From NCBI RefSeq assembly GCF_014636475.1, contig NZ_BMEL01000004.1:1-64000 (forward strand): a stretch of 64,000 nucleotides of DNA, read 5' to 3'. Below the pieces are notes generated by a model. It worked only from the letters and a program-made list of their open reading frames with translations. It did not search any database and had not been told where the DNA came from. This DNA comes from Halobacillus andaensis. Its GTDB lineage: Bacteria; Bacillota; Bacilli; Bacillales; Halobacillaceae. Positions 25,392-33,099 of the stretch are shown here, piece after piece. Made by a program: the position numbers and the translations under genes. The stretch's first letter is position 1, and every line of letters starts with the position of its first letter.

Positions 25392-25754
25392 GTGCCTAAT
25401 GCTACATACAGCAATACTTATCCATTATTGCCACTAGTAGTAATCTATCTATTATTGGCATTGGGTATTTTTTTCGTGGCAAGTTATAGTTCGCTGGAAT
25501 TTAAAGTTATAGGAACTCTAGTAATTGTAAGCTCTTTTTCACTAGCCACTTACTTTACTAAGTTTTCTCATATAAAACCAGCTTCTTTAGGAATTGTTTT
25601 TACTGTATTAACTGTAACCGCGTGTGCGGGAGTTTATTTTCTAATAGAAGTACTGTTTTCAGGAGTAGAGTTTTTTATAAAACTAATTGTTGTTTTCTTA
25701 ACCGAATCTCTAGCAGCGAAAAGCTTATTAAAATGGTCCGGTAAGAATGAATAA
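25392..25754 (+). CDS. four-helix membrane protein, possible orphan immunity protein
   Basis: 120 residues from a GTG behind GGAGGTGA. Four hydrophobic segments almost end to end (LLPLVVIYLLLALGIFFVA; VIGTLVIVSSFSLATYF; LGIVFTVLTVTACAGVYFLI; IKLIVVFLTESLAA). It lies between hairpin copies 11b and 12 in the toxin island. Family not recognised. Confidence 0.55.
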   Translation: MPNATYSNTYPLLPLVVIYLLLALGIFFVASYSSLEFKVIGTLVIVSSFSLATYFTKFSHIKPASLGIVFTVLTVTACAGVYFLIEVLFSGVEFFIKLIVVFLTESLAAKSLLKWSGKNE

Positions 25755-25764
25755 GTTCTTGTTT

Positions 25765-25818
25765 TGGTGCATGTCCCCGCTCTGCTAAAGCTTTAACGCA
25801 GTGGGGGTCAGGCACTTC
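25765..25818 (+). repeat. dispersed hairpin repeat, copy 12
   Basis: GGTGCATGTCCCCGCTCTGC ... GCAGTGGGGGTCAGGCAC. It lies between two candidate immunity genes on opposite strands. Confidence 0.8.
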
Positions 25819-25891
25819 AATGTAAAAGTGCCGAGATATCTATTAAGTAAACCTTTAACTAAAGCTCGCGTTTTAAAAAAACTTCATCCAT

Positions 25892-26206
25892 TTATTGTAA
25901 ATAATTGTTCAATTCTCTTGCTTTTTCTTGAATATCAAAGACATATTCATTTTTTGAGAACCTATATTCAACTCCCTGAAAAGTTTTAATAATCATTACA
26001 TCAAAAGGAATTCGACGGCTTACTACAACCTCATTTGGTTCATTAACAAATCCAGGGTTTGTTAATAGTAAAATGATACGTACAAACCAATTGCGCTTTT
26101 TTTTCTCTGTGTATGTCCGTTTTAGCTGTTCAGTGGTTATTTCATAATTTTTAATATCGGATAATGGTATTCTTTTTGAACCTATCTCAATAAAGTCTTT
26201 TTCCAT
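25892..26206 (-). CDS. unknown soluble/peripheral protein in the toxin island
   Basis: 104 residues. Begins MEKDFIEIGSKRIPLSDIKN, contains a basic patch (KRTYTEKKKRNWFVR) and one short hydrophobic stretch (IILLLTNPGFV). The layout suggests a small PH-like or YcxB-like fold, but I cannot assign it. Weak RBS (GAGGT). It is the only complete minus-strand gene within the island. Confidence 0.55.
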   Translation of the reverse strand: MEKDFIEIGSKRIPLSDIKNYEITTEQLKRTYTEKKKRNWFVRIILLLTNPGFVNEPNEVVVSRRIPFDVMIIKTFQGVEYRFSKNEYVFDIQEKARELNNYLQ

Positions 26207-26254
26207 TTTAGCAAGACCTCACAATCATTATATTATTTAAGTATATTTTATAAT

Positions 26255-26296
26255 TACAATGAAGACAACTGCCTGACGGAAGTGAAGGACCAGTAA
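26255..26296 (+). pseudogene. RHS-core relic
   Basis: YNEDNCLTEVKDQ-stop. The 39 coding bases differ at only four positions from 22905-22943 of the RHS toxin (YNEDNRLMEVKDQ). This is a scrap of a second RHS core lying just before hairpin copy 13. Confidence 0.7.
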
Positions 26297-26298
26297 TA

Positions 26299-26356
26299 TG
26301 GTGCTTGACCCCTGCTCTGCTAAAGCGTTAAGGCAGTGGGGGTCAGGCACTTCTAC
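26299..26356 (+). repeat. dispersed hairpin repeat, copy 13
   Basis: GGTGCTTGACCCCTGCTCTG ... GCAGTGGGGGTCAGGCAC. It joins an RHS-core relic to a toxin-tip relic. Confidence 0.85.
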
Positions 26357-26414
26357 TCAAGTCAATAATAAAGCAGCGGTTATATGGCCGCTCAAAGTCT
26401 TACGTGAAAACTAA
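26355..26414 (+). pseudogene. toxin-tip relic (last 19 codons)
   Basis: TQVNNKAAVIWPLKVLREN-stop follows hairpin copy 13 without a start. The RBS of the next membrane gene begins 3 nt after the stop. It looks like the very end of an orphan toxin tip. Identity inferred from position. Confidence 0.4.
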
Positions 26415-26426
26415 AGGAGAATAAAG

Positions 26427-26666
26427 ATGGGAGATTTAGTAGGTGGCCTTCTAAGCTTGGTGACTGGTGTTTCTTGTGTATACATGTTTTTTTATACGAC
26501 CCGGTACCAATTCTTTTACGGCAAATCATACGAAATTGTTAAAGATATCATTACTCCTCTTCCTGCAAGCTTTAACTATTGGCTTTTAAAGCTCTTGTAT
26601 CTAGTCGGAGGTTTATTAGGTACAGGTATTGGAGTTTGGTTCGTTTTTATAAAGCCGCTTTTATAA
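26427..26666 (+). CDS. two-helix membrane protein, candidate immunity protein 3
   Basis: 79 residues behind AAGGAGAA. One hydrophobic segment starts at the N-terminus (LVGGLLSLVTGVSCVYMFFY), and a second follows a Tyr-rich loop (LLYLVGGLLGTGIGVWFVFI). It stands right after a toxin-tip relic. Function inferred from context; no family recognised. Confidence 0.55.
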   Translation: MGDLVGGLLSLVTGVSCVYMFFYTTRYQFFYGKSYEIVKDIITPLPASFNYWLLKLLYLVGGLLGTGIGVWFVFIKPLL

Positions 26667-26792
26667 TACAGAGTAGAATATTTTATATAGATAACTTGCT
26701 ATAAAGTTAGTACAGTAGGAGAAAGAATTACGGTTGTAATGAGAATGGGGAAGGTCGTTCCTCTTTCAATTAAGTTCTTAGGAAGTGATTGT

Positions 26793-27181
26793 GTGCTGGA
26801 AAATTTCATGCGCTACATGAGAAATCATGGATATATTCGGACTTTTACGATGGTGGGGCTAGGTTTTTTAGTGGGGATTGTACTGTATTTGCTTAGGTTC
26901 CTGCCTGTTCATCCGCTGTTAGAAGATATTATTTTTTATACTTGTAGTTTAATCATCCTGACGTTGATTATTTTACTAGGTTTTTTCATTAATCTGCCTG
27001 TGAAAAAGCTATTTTTCTATCGTTCGGTTCAACGGCTGTCTCTGTGCTTATCTATTTATTGCTGAGAGAGACGGTATTTAATTGGTATGAAAATTCTCAT
27101 ATTCTTTTTATTGGAGTCGTATATGTAGTGGCAGAAGTGATGGAGAAAAAGTTTGCTAATCAAGAAGAGGTGCACGTATAA
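26793..27181 (+). pseudogene. frameshifted paralogue of the 24609 candidate immunity gene
   Basis: From a GTG at 26793: MLENFMRYMRNHGYIRTF and following helices align with the 24609 protein. At the A-run near 27001-27006 the frame is lost (stop at 27063). One base over, the alignment resumes with FLSFGSTAVSVLIYLLL, then WYENSHILFIGVVYV and a stop at 27179-27181. Also in the 5' flank both copies share CTTTCAATTAA. A single indel separates it from an intact 128-residue protein. Confidence 0.75.
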
Positions 27182-27185
27182 AAAG

Positions 27186-27284
27186 AGGGGACTTGTATTT
27201 CGTTACCTCATACTAAGGCACAACGCTTATGATGGGAAAAGAGTGATCGAATCGATACATAAGATGAGGGAAAGGGAGATTTAG
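27186..27284 (+). pseudogene. toxin-tip relic before the 27305 gene
   Basis: GLVFRYLILRHNAYDGKRVI then ESIHKMREREI-stop, without a start. The stop is followed immediately by AAGGTGGTG, the RBS of the next membrane gene, the same arrangement as at 26355. Identity as a toxin tip is inferred. Confidence 0.4.
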
Positions 27285-27304
27285 AAGGTGGTGTTAAGAC
27301 TTTT

Positions 27305-27592
27305 ATGTCAATGTTTTTACTGGTTTTTTATCAAACGATCTTATTTAGCATTGTATTAATAGGTGAAGTGCTGTTAGAAAATCATGACGGATCATTCGTT
27401 CATTTACATCCAATCATCCCATTTTTGGGGTCGTACTTCCTTTATGCGCTTGCCCTGTTATTTTTAGTGTATGTGTATAAACAATATCATACGGTTTCAT
27501 TTAAAAAGAGAATCATAACATCGATCATGTCATTTTTGCTTTCTTTTTTCCTTATGTTTATCGTTTTAGCTGTGCTTGAGAAATCTTTATAA
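27305..27592 (+). CDS. three-helix membrane protein, candidate immunity protein 4
   Basis: 95 residues. Helices near 3-22, 38-57 and 73-92, with a loop ENHDGSFVHLH between the first two. RBS AAGGTGGTG. Its end overlaps the next frame by 17 nt. Not recognised. The context is that of the other candidate immunity genes. Confidence 0.55.
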   Translation: MSMFLLVFYQTILFSIVLIGEVLLENHDGSFVHLHPIIPFLGSYFLYALALLFLVYVYKQYHTVSFKKRIITSIMSFLLSFFLMFIVLAVLEKSL

Positions 27593-27863
27593 ACGAGTAG
27601 CACCATCTCATATAAGTGAGCTGAGCAAGGAATATGCAAGCGAAGATCATTTACTTGTTATTACGGTGACCCATTCAAAGAATCGTGAAAATAAGTTATT
27701 TATCGATTTAACAAGTGAAGGGAAAGGGCTGGTCGTAAACTTCGAGAATGGGGAATCAACAGACGAAGTATACGAAATACAACATGGGGCTTCCCATTTA
27801 TATGCAGAAACTTTCGAGCTTTATGAGTCTCTTTATAAAGAGAGACCCATGGAAGCCGATTAA
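27576..27863 (+). CDS. unknown soluble protein overlapping the preceding gene
   Basis: 95 residues from a TTG inside the end of the 27305 gene, with no separate RBS, so it is either translationally coupled or the tail of a lost gene. The body (HLLVITVTHS, FIDLTSEGKGLVVNFENG, HLYAETFELYESLYKERP) looks like an alpha/beta soluble domain. Family not recognised. Confidence 0.45.
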   Translation: MRNLYKRVAPSHISELSKEYASEDHLLVITVTHSKNRENKLFIDLTSEGKGLVVNFENGESTDEVYEIQHGASHLYAETFELYESLYKERPMEAD

Positions 27864-28051
27864 AATTTGAAACCGCCCTTCAATAGTCGAACCCTATTTT
27901 GGAGGGGTGATATGAAGTAAAGCATGCTATGGGGATCTGAGTTCATATTAATTATGAACATGCCCTACAGGCAAGATGGTTACTTTTACCCTATTGGGAT
28001 ATATCTATACTTAACAAATTTTGTTATATACCATCAAAAAGAATAGTAATT

Positions 28052-28107
28052 CACAAACAAAACAGCCCTGGTTCTTTAGTGCATAGAATCACGGCTGTTT
28101 TTCTTCG
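28052..28107 (+). terminator. decayed hairpin, copy of the 29164 element
   Basis: CACAAACAAAACAGCCCTGG continuing to TTCTTTAGTGC repeats 29164-29194 with one mismatch. Here only AACAGCC/GGCTGTT still pair, followed by TTTCTT. Confidence 0.55.
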
Positions 28108-28141
28108 ATTGTAAAAAGCGGCATAAATTCGTGTGTGGCAT

Positions 28142-28180
28142 TCCCTGTACTAAAGTTTTGTAGTGAGGATCAGGTACCGT
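28142..28180 (+). repeat. dispersed hairpin repeat, copy 14 (very degenerate)
   Basis: CCCTGTACTAAAG ... GTAGTGAGGATCAGGTACCG keeps the core TACTAAAG and the right arm. It is again followed by a headless relic. Confidence 0.45.
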
Positions 28181-28190
28181 AACTTTAAAT

Positions 28191-28268
28191 GAACACGCAG
28201 TAGACCCTACTGGATTGTTTATAGGGAACAATGACAAAGTTCAAAGGCAAACTATTTTTGCCATCTAG
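28191..28268 (+). pseudogene. RHS-core/tip junction relic
   Basis: EHAVDPTGLFIGNNDKVQRQ then TIFAI-stop. VDPTG matches the conserved core end (NIDPSG in the 18231 toxin) that precedes variable tips. It marks the far edge of the toxin island. An extended -10 (TGCTATGAT, 28273-28281) overlaps the sequence just beyond it. Confidence 0.45.
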
Positions 28269-28365
28269 TTTTTGCTATGATAGCAGTAGGTACTCTTGTT
28301 AGAGGAAGTAGATCATTTTAGTATCTGTACTAATAGTGTTCTAACGCAAGGGGAAGGTTGATCGT

Positions 28366-29118
28366 ATGCAGAAAAACGGAATGAATAATAGAGTTAAGGG
28401 ACTTGCTGCAATAGGATTTATGCTAGTCATCTATTATGGTATTAAGTTTATCGCGGTTAACGCTGCTTTATATGATTTTCTCCCGATTAATGGGAAAGAA
28501 ATTGATATGGATTGGATTAGGAAAATGGAACATCATTTCATACAACTTCTATTAGCCATTCTTCTAATTGTTATCTTTTCAAGAGGGAAAATTCAAAAGT
28601 GGGGCTTTAATTTTTATAACTTTAAACTTTCAATAAAAATACTAAAGAAATTCATTTTTTATTATGTTGTTTATTTTATTTTAATTAGCTTGATGATTCA
28701 GTTTTTCTTCTACCCTGATCCATCGTTAAATTATAGTTTAACACCAATCAATGCACTTGGTCATTTAAGCTTTATGTGGTTAGTATCGGGTACTTCAGAA
28801 GAGATACTTTTTCGCGGTCTTATTCAAACTTTTTTAGCTGTTTATTTGACGAACGTTTATAAGATAAGAGGCATAGAATTGCCTTTGGCTGGAGTAGTTG
28901 CTGCTCTTATATTTACTCTTGCACACTTTCATTTTAGTCTTTTTCCATTTGAGGTTATTCACTATAATATCCCTCAACTCATTATGGCTTTCGTATTGGG
29001 GATATTCTACTCGATTACGTTTCATTATACTCGCAGTCTTCTCGCTCCAATTATTGCTCATAACCTGTCAAATGGAACGATACTCTTAAGCACATATATA
29101 TTATACCTCATTAAATAA
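28366..29118 (+). CDS. CPBP-family intramembrane metalloprotease
   Basis: 250 residues with about seven to eight membrane helices. The Abi/CAAX motifs are intact: E145-E146-ILF-R150 (EEXXXR), F-T-L-A-H187-F in motif 2 and H232-N233 in motif 3. Glutamate and histidines would form the active site within the membrane. Members process prenylated proteins or provide bacteriocin self-immunity. The neighbourhood of a toxin island makes a protective role possible, but nothing proves it. RBS AAGGGGAAGG. Confidence 0.85.
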   Translation: MQKNGMNNRVKGLAAIGFMLVIYYGIKFIAVNAALYDFLPINGKEIDMDWIRKMEHHFIQLLLAILLIVIFSRGKIQKWGFNFYNFKLSIKILKKFIFYYVVYFILISLMIQFFFYPDPSLNYSLTPINALGHLSFMWLVSGTSEEILFRGLIQTFLAVYLTNVYKIRGIELPLAGVVAALIFTLAHFHFSLFPFEVIHYNIPQLIMAFVLGIFYSITFHYTRSLLAPIIAHNLSNGTILLSTYILYLIK

Positions 29119-29163
29119 ATGGTGGATTTACACAGGTATCCTTCTACAGTTATTCTTATCATC

Positions 29164-29213
29164 CATAAACAAAACAGCCCTGGTTCTTTAGTGCTTAAAA
29201 CCAGGGCTGTTTT
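29164..29213 (+). terminator. terminator of the CPBP gene
   Basis: AACAAAACAGCCCTGGTT (29168-29185) pairs perfectly with AACCAGGGCTGTTTTGTT. Its left half recurs at 28052 upstream of the gene. Confidence 0.85.
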
Positions 29214-29474
29214 GTTTGTTCGATTGAATAATGGCACAGAAAATTAATGAAATAGATCTAATTTTCAGTGTTTTTGGTTGATTTTGTATAAGGAAGGGTA
29301 GGGGAAAATAATCCATACATATACGTTCCTTAGGGAACAGAGGACAGATTTGAATACGGGAACAGTAGGGGATATAGATCTTTCAGTTTTTAAGATAATA
29401 TAGGGTTACACCTTATTATCTATAAATAGTAATGGAGCCAGATTGCTTCTTTATAACTTTATGGAGGTGTTGGA

Positions 29475-29846
29475 ATGATTGAACATGTAACAGAGCCATT
29501 GCAGGAAAATCAAGAAATCTTCGCTCTCCTAGAAGATCATAATGAATGGAAGGGGATCCCTTTCATTTTCGAAGAAGGGAGGAGTTTAATGGTGAAAAAG
29601 GAATCGCTGCCATTACAGTTGGAATGCACGATGCTATTTCAATCGAATCCTCATATGAATGAAACGATGACAGGCATAGGAACGCGCTTAGGCAGAAAAT
29701 CAGAGGATCTTCAATCCATTGTAGAAGGGCTGGTGCAGCAGGGCATTTTACAAAAGTCAGGAGATGAATCCTCTCCTCTATTCCGTTACAAAGAGCCTGT
29801 TGTTACTACGGAATTGGTTATTACCGAAGAGTTTGATCGTTCATGA
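29475..29846 (+). CDS. winged-helix-like partner of the LuxR regulator
   Basis: 123 residues. The middle (PHMNETMTGIGTRLGRKSED then LQSIVEGLVQQGILQKSGD) has the look of a small winged helix. Start ATG behind ATGGAGGTG. The stop overlaps the next gene's ATG (ATGA), so the two are co-translated. Probably a regulatory partner; family not named. Confidence 0.6.
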   Translation: MIEHVTEPLQENQEIFALLEDHNEWKGIPFIFEEGRSLMVKKESLPLQLECTMLFQSNPHMNETMTGIGTRLGRKSEDLQSIVEGLVQQGILQKSGDESSPLFRYKEPVVTTELVITEEFDRS

Positions 29847-31960
29847 GAGAAAACATTGAACTAGTAGAGGAGCTTCAAGAGACCTATGCCTGTCAGTATG
29901 ATTTAACGGTGATTATTACAGATGAAAGCGGAGAATTGGTCACACCGATCAAAGGAGAGAATGCTCTCTGTAATCAATTACTGGATCAACAACAAGAGTA
30001 CTTAATGGAAAGAATAAAAGAAAGCTTGAATGAAAAATGGACCATTTCCGCTCCCGTTAGTCATGACATTTTACCAGGAATTCATATGGTCGTTGTACCT
30101 GTCGAGATTACAGGGGGGCGTAAGTTATTTTTGTGGAGTGGAGTGCTGGTTGAGGATAACGTTCGCAAGCTTGTTGCAGAAAAACTGAATCAGCAGGTTG
30201 ATGAAACTGTGACATGGGAATATTTAATTGAGGAAACGCCTGTACTTACTTCAGAAAATAAAAAGGAATGGCTTTGTCGAGTGGATAAACTGGCTAAAAT
30301 TATCTCTCTTTGTTTTGGAGGAGAGAAGGATTCTACTGATTTTAATAGCTTTTTACTGCGGCAAGCTATGAACAATAGAACAGAGGACATGATCGAGAAG
30401 TTTGGCGACCGTCACCATGACCATGACTTTTTAGGGATAGCTGAGAAAGCAGAGGGAGACGAATACCGTGTGACACATGCTGCAGGAGACGGGGTCGACT
30501 CTTTGCGGGGTGCAGCATTTTCTTTAGGAGAAGGGTTTCTCGGTCGTGTGCTTATAAGCGGAAAGGCGGACTACTGGGAAGACATTAAGAGAGATCCGAG
30601 ATCTTATTTCTTTCACAGGTTCTCTTTCTTTCCTCGATCGCTTTTTTGTTTTCCGATAAGCCGATATGATGGTTCTTTATCTCTTTTATTCGGAGGAAGC
30701 CTGTCAAAAGGAATCATTCCTAAGGAAAGCATAGATTTAGGAAAAGCTTTTGCCAGTGTTTTAGAGATGAAGCTGTTAACAGAAAATCTGCAAAAAGAGA
30801 ATAGTGACCAGCTTAACCGCCTGTCGTCTCTTGTTGAAATATGCAAGCTGATGGCCTCTACTCCGGAAACAAAACGGATCCTGTATATTCTCGTTGATAT
30901 CAGCTTAAATTTAGTAGAAGGCCCATTTTCGTGTGTCGTTTTAAAAGAGAAAGATGATGAAAAGGCTCAATTAGTGGCCAGGGGCAATATGACCGGTCAA
31001 GCGAAAGATTATGTGAGAGATGTGGTCAGCCGCTATTACAGTCCGTCCAGCAAAGATACGTCCGAAGATTCGCTGCCAGTAGAAAATGAAACGCCGTGGG
31101 GTGGAACAGTCATTGAGTGTCCTTTATTCCATCGGGACAGGCTGCTGGGAGTGCTATGTGTAGGTGTGGAGGAGTTATCTACGCAGCATCTTAAGGAGCA
31201 CATTACCTTCCTCCATACGCTTGGGATTATTGGCGGGATTTCATTACATCTCGCAAAAGTGGAAAATGAAGGAACGATCTCAGGGCAGGTAGAAACGTTA
31301 TACAAAGCCATTAGTCAATTCGACGAAGAAGCTTATTTGATTGCTAAAGAGTCTAAGAATTTAGCCAGGGAGTTTACACTTAAACTGGGTTTAGCGGCCC
31401 CGATTATAAAAGATATTATTAGTGCCTGCCAGCTTCATCTTTATACGGGGTGCTTTCTGGAACAATTTTTTCCCGATAGTAAGGTTCCCTTGATTGTTGA
31501 AGAAGGAAAAAGATTAATGGAGAAACCGTTGCAGGAGTGGGAAGAAGCAAGCGTAGACAGTCAAGTATTTGCTATTATTCTTATGTATGAAAAAACACGA
31601 AGCGTAGGGATGTTCGAACGTGAAGAAGCTGCTATTTTTCAAAAATTTATATCTTTTATTAAAGAATCACACGTTATTGAACAGGAATTTTCTCTATCGG
31701 ATGAGCTGGGAGAGCAGGAGCTTACGTCTTTTATTGATCCTATTAAGGAGGAGACGAACCTTTCTCCACGCGAGCAGGAAGTTCTGAATTTAGTTATTCA
31801 GGGGCTGAACAACCGGGAAATTGCAGAGGAACTGTATATCAGCGGTCATACCGTGAAAAACCATGTCACGAAGATTTTTCAAAAGCTTGAAGTTCCTGAC
31901 CGGGCTCATGCGATATCAAAAGTGTACCAATTAAAATATGAACAATCCTATACGAATTAG
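29843..31960 (+). CDS. multi-domain GAF/LuxR transcriptional regulator
   Basis: 705 residues. The N-terminal 1-110 (LTVIITDESGELVTPI, then a Cys and PGIHMVVVPVEI) resembles PocR-type sensory domains. Two GAF-like regions follow at about 195-310 and 330-475. The C-terminal LuxR/FixJ helix-turn-helix is clear at about 640-700 (LSPREQEVLNLVIQGLNNRE; GHTVKNHVTKIFQKL). No receiver domain. It lies upstream of the tad pilus operon and is a good candidate for its regulator (inference). The ligand is unknown. Confidence 0.8.
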   Translation: MRENIELVEELQETYACQYDLTVIITDESGELVTPIKGENALCNQLLDQQQEYLMERIKESLNEKWTISAPVSHDILPGIHMVVVPVEITGGRKLFLWSGVLVEDNVRKLVAEKLNQQVDETVTWEYLIEETPVLTSENKKEWLCRVDKLAKIISLCFGGEKDSTDFNSFLLRQAMNNRTEDMIEKFGDRHHDHDFLGIAEKAEGDEYRVTHAAGDGVDSLRGAAFSLGEGFLGRVLISGKADYWEDIKRDPRSYFFHRFSFFPRSLFCFPISRYDGSLSLLFGGSLSKGIIPKESIDLGKAFASVLEMKLLTENLQKENSDQLNRLSSLVEICKLMASTPETKRILYILVDISLNLVEGPFSCVVLKEKDDEKAQLVARGNMTGQAKDYVRDVVSRYYSPSSKDTSEDSLPVENETPWGGTVIECPLFHRDRLLGVLCVGVEELSTQHLKEHITFLHTLGIIGGISLHLAKVENEGTISGQVETLYKAISQFDEEAYLIAKESKNLAREFTLKLGLAAPIIKDIISACQLHLYTGCFLEQFFPDSKVPLIVEEGKRLMEKPLQEWEEASVDSQVFAIILMYEKTRSVGMFEREEAAIFQKFISFIKESHVIEQEFSLSDELGEQELTSFIDPIKEETNLSPREQEVLNLVIQGLNNREIAEELYISGHTVKNHVTKIFQKLEVPDRAHAISKVYQLKYEQSYTN

Positions 31961-31983
31961 AAGTTGTATTAACCCCCAGAAAG

Positions 31984-32016
31984 ACTCGATCTATTCATTA
32001 AAATGATCGGGTTTTT
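31984..32016 (+). terminator. terminator after the regulator operon
   Basis: CTCGATC and GATCGGG, a 7-bp stem with one G-U pair, followed by TTTTTCTG. Confidence 0.6.
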
Positions 32017-32032
32017 CTGTCTTTAGCCCTCG

Positions 32033-32160
32033 CCGCTTCGTCAACATCCTGCGCTTTCCGCGGGCACGGCCTCAGTCTCCTCGGAAAGCAAAGACCGCTT
32101 TCCTGTGGGGTCTTCGGACTCGGGCTGTTCCCGCAGGAGTAGTCGCTTTTTTTCGTTTCT
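32033..32160 (-). repeat. GC-rich Bacillaceae-type intergenic repeat, copy A
   Basis: CCTGCGCTTTCCGCGGGCAC ... CAGTCTCCTCGGAAAGC ... CTGTGGGGTCTTCGGACTCG ... CCCGCAGGAGTAGTCGC. From memory, elements of this CTCCTGCGGGA/GAAAGCGCAGG type are common between genes in Bacillaceae. It reads in the reverse direction to copy B. Confidence 0.6.
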
Positions 32161-32250
32161 TTTATCAAATTCGGCTTTGGAACTATCCTAGACTGAGCTG
32201 CAAATATTGTTTCTATAAGAACTCAGATTGTTTCTTCAATGATTGATTAT

Positions 32251-32378
32251 GGAAAAGGGTTTTAGGAAACGTCGACACTCCTATGGGAGATACGAATAAG
32301 GTGTGACCCCGGAAGGCATAAGCCTGAGGAGGCACATCATTCGCCCATGGAAAGGGAGTAGTTTCCTAAAACCCTTTC
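32251..32378 (+). repeat. GC-rich intergenic repeat, copy B, with 18-bp outer inverted repeats
   Basis: Outer arms AAAAGGGTTTTAGGAAAC (from 32253) and GTTTCCTAAAACCCTTT (to about 32378) enclose ACTCCTATGGG ... CCCATGGAAAGGGAGT. The interior order (ACTCC, GACCCC, CTGAGGAGG, GGAAAGGGAGT) parallels the reverse complement of copy A. The whole could fold as one 125-nt hairpin. Confidence 0.6.
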
Positions 32379-32447
32379 TTCTATCGATGGCAAGAAACTT
32401 ATACATTCGAATAAATGAAGAGAAATCTAAGCTTTCTCTCCTAGCTG

Positions 32448-32474
32448 AAACCTCCCATTTCGGGAGGTTTTTTT
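32448..32474 (+). terminator. terminator in the gap before the tad locus
   Basis: AAACCTCCC (32448-32456) and GGGAGGTTT (32462-32470), then TTTTT. No gene is visible just upstream. It may end a transcript through the repeats. Confidence 0.75.
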
Positions 32475-32681
32475 GTTGCACAGAACGGAGAATAGGACTA
32501 GTCCGCTATAGGACTCCTTCCCAATTAGAGCTTTATATAGGAAAGGTTTCTCATGGATCCGTGAAATGAACAACAGGAACAGAAGGGGATAGTATATTAT
32601 AATGAACACCTGCATAATTGAGATTGTAAGTTGATCACTCATGAGTTCAACGAACCATAACAAAAGTCAGGAGGTGATCCG

Positions 32682-33047
32682 TTGCAGGTCATTGATCGTC
32701 AAACCAATCAATTGATCGTACAAGATCTAAAAACAGCGTACACCTTCTGGGCAAGGCTAAAGGGACTAATGATGACAAAGAGCCTGTCAGAAAATGCCGG
32801 GCTGCATATTGCCCCCTGTCCTTCGATTCATACCTTCTTTATGACATACAGCATTGATGTAATCTATCTTAATGAACGAAAAGAAGTCATAGGAATCGAA
32901 GAAAATCTAAGTCCCGGAAAGATCGGCCGACGGTTTTCAGGAGCGAAATCAGTGATCGAGCTTCCTGCAGGACGAATAAGGGAAGTCTCGATCACTGCAG
33001 GACAAGTCCTGGCTTTTGTAAATGGGGAAAATGAGCAAGTGAGTTAA
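32682..33047 (+). CDS. DUF192 family protein
   Basis: 121 residues from a TTG behind AGGAGGTGA. The DUF192 signatures are visible: TFWARLKGLMM, LHIAPCPSIHTFFMTYSIDV and SVIELPAGR. No signal peptide in this version. DUF192 genes are often found beside tad/Flp pilus genes, and this one opens the tad cluster. Molecular role unknown. Confidence 0.85.
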   Translation: MQVIDRQTNQLIVQDLKTAYTFWARLKGLMMTKSLSENAGLHIAPCPSIHTFFMTYSIDVIYLNERKEVIGIEENLSPGKIGRRFSGAKSVIELPAGRIREVSITAGQVLAFVNGENEQVS

Positions 33048-33099
33048 TCAAACGGCAGAACTATAGTCATAGTTAATAATAAATAAGGGAGAGATTTAA

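Noticed and set aside
25801-25989. Open frame starting MGVRHFNVKV
   Set aside because: The start codons come from the right arm of hairpin copy 12, and the rest runs antisense into the gene at 25892. It was considered as a tip relic but the sequence is not convincing.
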